Origin: an uncultured Lachnospiraceae bacterium | GTDB taxonomy: Bacteria > Bacillota > Clostridia > Lachnospirales > Lachnospiraceae | Direction of reading: 5' to 3' | DNA: 64,000 bases | NCBI GenBank assembly: GCA_910579935.1 | Contig: CAJTVQ010000005.1 | Coordinates: 77,323-141,322 of the forward strand | Shown here: piece after piece, positions 61,917 to 64,000 of the stretch | How positions within the stretch are numbered: position 1 is the first letter of the stretch | How the letters are laid out: every line of letters begins with the position of its first letter | Program-made: the position numbers and the translations under genes | Notes under the pieces: generated by a model | The model's database searches: none | Seen by the model: the letters and a program-made list of their open reading frames with translations, nothing else | Told to the model about the DNA's origin: nothing

Positions 61917-62297
61917 ATGACTAAGGATGAATGGTACAAGCAGTTATTTGAGAGACTGGATAATTCCAAGTTCAGAAGCAGTTTCCATCTGAAGCAGAAA
62001 GATATTGATTACATAAATGAAAAAGGTCTTGATACAATAAGACAACATGCAAAGGATTTTATTGCAAAGAGAGAAGCTCCGGCATATATAGCAAATGATG
62101 GCAAACAGACACCAATGCGTGGACATCCAGTATTTATTGCTCAGCACGCTACAGCAACATGCTGCAGGGAGTGCATCCGAAAGTGGCATAAAATGCAGCC
62201 TGGCAAGGAACTAAGTCAGGTGCAGCAGGATTATCTTGTAGATGTAATTATGACATGGATTCAAAAAGAAATGGAGAGGCAGGAACATAAAATATGA
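61917..62297 (+). CDS. DUF4186 family protein
   Basis: A 126-residue protein (FRSSFHLKQKDIDYINEKGL near residue 20; HPVFIAQHATATCCRECIRK near residue 75). The histidines and cysteines in the second phrase suggest a metal site, and the two phrases are those of DUF4186. Function unknown. It starts 4 bp after the PAS gene and overlaps the next gene by 4 bp. Confidence 0.85.
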   Translation: MTKDEWYKQLFERLDNSKFRSSFHLKQKDIDYINEKGLDTIRQHAKDFIAKREAPAYIANDGKQTPMRGHPVFIAQHATATCCRECIRKWHKMQPGKELSQVQQDYLVDVIMTWIQKEMERQEHKI

Positions 62298-62665
62298 GTT
62301 TGAAAAATGTATTGATTATTGTTGATAACATTGACGAATCAATTGATTTTTATGAAGAACTGTTTGGACTGCGTGTGATTACAAGGCAGGAAGGTAATGT
62401 GATAATGTCAGAGGGGCTTGTATTGCAGGATGTAGATGTATGGTATGATAGTACAAAAATACATACAACTCCACATAACAATATGACAGAACTTTATTTT
62501 GAAGATAATGATATAGAAGGTATTATTGAAAAACTGGAGTCTGGCAAGTATGTTGTAAGTTATGTTACGGATTTAATGGAACTTGAATGTGGACAGAAGC
62601 TTGTAAGATTTTATGATCCATCAGGAAATCTTATAGAAGTACGAACACCAGTTAGCCACAACTGA
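62294..62665 (+). CDS. VOC/glyoxalase-fold protein
   Basis: A 123-residue protein of the vicinal-oxygen-chelate fold: two beta-alpha-beta-beta-beta halves starting LIIVDNIDESIDFYEELFGL and NNMTELYFEDNDIEGIIEKL, ending VRFYDPSGNLIEVRTP. Relatives include glyoxalases and bleomycin- or fosfomycin-resistance proteins. The metal residues are only partly apparent, so the role is unknown. Confidence 0.82.
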   Translation: MSLKNVLIIVDNIDESIDFYEELFGLRVITRQEGNVIMSEGLVLQDVDVWYDSTKIHTTPHNNMTELYFEDNDIEGIIEKLESGKYVVSYVTDLMELECGQKLVRFYDPSGNLIEVRTPVSHN

Positions 62666-62686
62666 AGAAAGCGGATTTGAGAAAAA

Positions 62687-63160
62687 ATGCAGATATTTGT
62701 AGATGCGGATGCGTGTCCGGCAGTGGACATTGTTGAGACAATAGCAGAGAAATACAATATTTCCATCACATTGCTGTGTGATACGAATCATATTTTGTAT
62801 TCTGATTACAGTGAGGTGATTGTGGTAGGCGCAGGAGCAGATGCAGTAGATTATAAACTAATTAGCATATGTCATAAAGGGGATGTAGTAGTATCGCAGG
62901 ATTATGGTGTCGCTGCAATGGCACTTGGGAAAGGTGCATATGTTATTCACCAATCAGGCAAGTGGTACACGAATGAGAACATAGATCAGATGCTTATGGA
63001 GCGACATCTTAACAAGAAGGCAAGACGCAGCTCTCATAAGAATCATATGAAAGGACCGAGAAAGCATACGGAAGAAGATGATGTACGCTTTGCACAGTCC
63101 TTTGAAAAACTTATACTGATGGCAAAGTCAAAAGAAGGTGCTCAAAGTGGGACTATTTAG
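62687..63160 (+). CDS. YaiI/YqxD family (DUF188) protein
   Basis: A 157-residue protein: MQIFVDADACPAVDIVETIA at the N-terminus, then GDVVVSQDYGVAAMALGKGA and a basic KKARRSSHKNHMKGP stretch. The conserved aspartates (VDADACP, SQDYG) resemble a PIN-like nuclease site. Function unproven. It overlaps the next gene by 14 bp. Confidence 0.9.
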   Translation: MQIFVDADACPAVDIVETIAEKYNISITLLCDTNHILYSDYSEVIVVGAGADAVDYKLISICHKGDVVVSQDYGVAAMALGKGAYVIHQSGKWYTNENIDQMLMERHLNKKARRSSHKNHMKGPRKHTEEDDVRFAQSFEKLILMAKSKEGAQSGTI

Positions 63161-63365
63161 GAAAAAGACAGTTACAAAGACATATGATAAGGAAAATAAG
63201 AAACCGGTAATTAAGGCCAGCATATGTAATGGTGAACAAGTTGCAGGTTTTAAGGATATTCATACAGGTAAAATAGAAGAGGTTATGCTGATTAAGAACC
63301 AGGCAGACCTTGATGCATTCAAGAAAATGTATGGAATAGATGGAGAGATAGAAAAGGAATACTGA
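63147..63365 (+). CDS. Small conserved protein of unknown function
   Basis: A 72-residue protein starting GTG 63147 (VGLFRKKTVTKTYDKENKKP, then CNGEQVAGFKDIHTGKIEEV). The family start MGLFRKK supports this codon rather than GTG 63138; AGAAGGTG lies upstream. Relatives in databases are sometimes called aspartate dehydrogenase, but the length and lack of a Rossmann fold make that unlikely. Confidence 0.65.
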   Translation: MGLFRKKTVTKTYDKENKKPVIKASICNGEQVAGFKDIHTGKIEEVMLIKNQADLDAFKKMYGIDGEIEKEY

Positions 63366-63366
63366 T

Positions 63367-63708
63367 ATGAATATACAGATATTTGGAACAAAGAAATGCA
63401 ATGATACTAAGAAGGCGGAGCGTTTTTTCAAGGAGCGGGGCATAAAGTATCAGTTCATTGATATGAAAGAAAAAGGTATGAGCAAAGGAGAATTTAATTC
63501 AGTAGCTCAGGCAAATGGTGGATTAGAAAATATGGTTAACTGGGATGGTAAGGACAAAGATTTACTTGCTCTTATTAAGTATATCGCAGATGAAGATAAG
63601 CTTGAAAAAGTGCTTGAGAATCCACAAGTAATTAAAACACCAGTAGTAAGAAACGGAAAGCAATCAACATTTGGTTATCAGCCGGATATCTGGAAAGGAT
63701 GGAACTAA
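63367..63708 (+). CDS. ArsC/Spx-family thioredoxin-fold protein
   Basis: A 113-residue protein. The opening IQIFGTKKCNDTKKAERFFK has the single cysteine of the ArsC/Spx family (CxxT), and TPVVRNGKQSTFGY lies near residue 96. Genuine arsenate reductase would need arsenic-resistance partners, none of which are seen, so a redox or regulatory role is as likely. Confidence 0.85.
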   Translation: MNIQIFGTKKCNDTKKAERFFKERGIKYQFIDMKEKGMSKGEFNSVAQANGGLENMVNWDGKDKDLLALIKYIADEDKLEKVLENPQVIKTPVVRNGKQSTFGYQPDIWKGWN

Positions 63709-63954
63709 ATGTACTTAATTAAGACTTTAATGGGAGATATAACAAAAGTAACAGATGTGCAGGCAATTGTGAATGCAGCAAATAACTCTCTTCTTGGCGG
63801 AGGCGGTGTAGATGGTGCAATTCATAGAGCAGCAGGACCGGAGCTTCTGGCGGAGTGCAGGACACTACACGGATGTGAGACTGGAGAAGCAAAGATAACA
63901 AAAGGATATAATCTGTCATGTGATTATGTGATACATACTGTAGGACCGATGTAG
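63709..63954 (+). pseudogene. Truncated macro domain (ADP-ribose binding) gene
   Basis: Encodes 81 residues of a macro domain: LMGDITKVTDVQAIVNAANN, LLGGGGVDGAIHRAAGP, and CDYVIHTVGPM, then a stop. Macro domain proteins of this type have about 170-260 residues and continue with a conserved W after HTVGP. The following 45 bp look like the leader of a different gene. An internal deletion is likely. Confidence 0.75.
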
Positions 63955-64000
63955 GACGGATTTTGCGGACATTCAAAATAAAAAAGAATGTGGAGGTAAC

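Larger units (their letters stand above)
12251..64000. mobile_element. Integrative conjugative element (left part; right end outside window)
   Basis: From just after lysS onward the composition drops in GC and the gene content becomes that of a Gram-positive ICE: DUF6462 genes, MobC and relaxase (26126-27887), VirD4 (30640), pilin-like, VirB6, PrgI and VirB4 proteins (33750-38470), an NlpC/P60 hydrolase, a giant methylase/helicase, and an LPQTG adhesin with sortase. This order resembles the Tn1549/CTn-type elements of Clostridia. No integrase and no right attachment site are present, so the element runs past 64000. The exact left end is not defined; no tRNA gene is seen at it. Confidence 0.85.

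Overview
The window looks like a Lachnospiraceae-type (Firmicutes, Clostridia) chromosome. The evidence is the family character of the housekeeping genes at the left end, Gram-positive ribosome binding sites, sigma-A type promoters, and a large conjugative element of the kind common in gut Clostridia. The genus cannot be fixed from sequence alone. All recognised genes are on the + strand.

Region 1 (1-12250) is ordinary, comparatively GC-rich chromosome: a NimA-like flavoprotein, proC, an SH3/SleB cell-wall hydrolase, an NfeD-SPFH membrane pair, argF, birA, a DUF6145 gene, coaX, dusB, an unrecognised gene, then greA-lysS behind a consensus promoter. Between proC and the hydrolase sits a 319-bp IS66-type MITE with an 8-bp target duplication.

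Region 2 (about 12251 to beyond 64000) is an integrative conjugative element (ICE) that starts right after lysS; its right end and integrase are outside the window. From left to right it carries:
- three small DUF6462 genes with four modules;
- a densely hairpinned segment that may be a structured RNA;
- a ParM/ParR-like pair and small peptides;
- a lipoprotein and a 1792-residue thioester/Cna-B LPQTG surface adhesin flanked by two terminators of shared design;
- DUF5688, RadC-like and TOPRIM proteins;
- a six-copy array of GC hairpins in a strict 32-bp register followed by large inverted repeats (likely oriT), then MobC and a relaxase;
- the type IV secretion set: PcfB-like, VirD4, pilin-like, VirB6-like, VirB3/PrgI, VirB4 and a deletion-damaged NlpC/P60 hydrolase;
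- a giant ArdC/methylase/SNF2 helicase gene;
- a sortase that can anchor the adhesin;
- accessory genes (DUF6674, PAS, DUF4186, VOC, YaiI/YqxD, ArsC-like, truncated macro domain).

Region 3 (47596-57407) is a 9.8-kb Tn4451-type mobilizable transposon nested inside the giant helicase gene. It has tnpX, tnpV, tnpY, tnpZ (MOBV relaxase) and tnpW, plus an AT-rich cargo of five genes that look like antibiotic-modifying enzymes: a P-loop kinase, an APH, an ANT, a GNAT acetyltransferase and an APH(2'')-like enzyme. Rejoining the host gene across the insertion restores one frame of about 2510 codons.

The most noteworthy signals are a TnpV-like gene with its own Shine-Dalgarno site overprinted in another frame of the giant helicase gene; the structured-RNA candidate at 13495-13975 with a possible pseudoknot; the 32-bp-phased hairpin array; the resistance-like cargo with recombination scars; and three separate internal deletions (NlpC/P60, spoVG/DUF6674, macro domain) suggesting that the element is being eroded.
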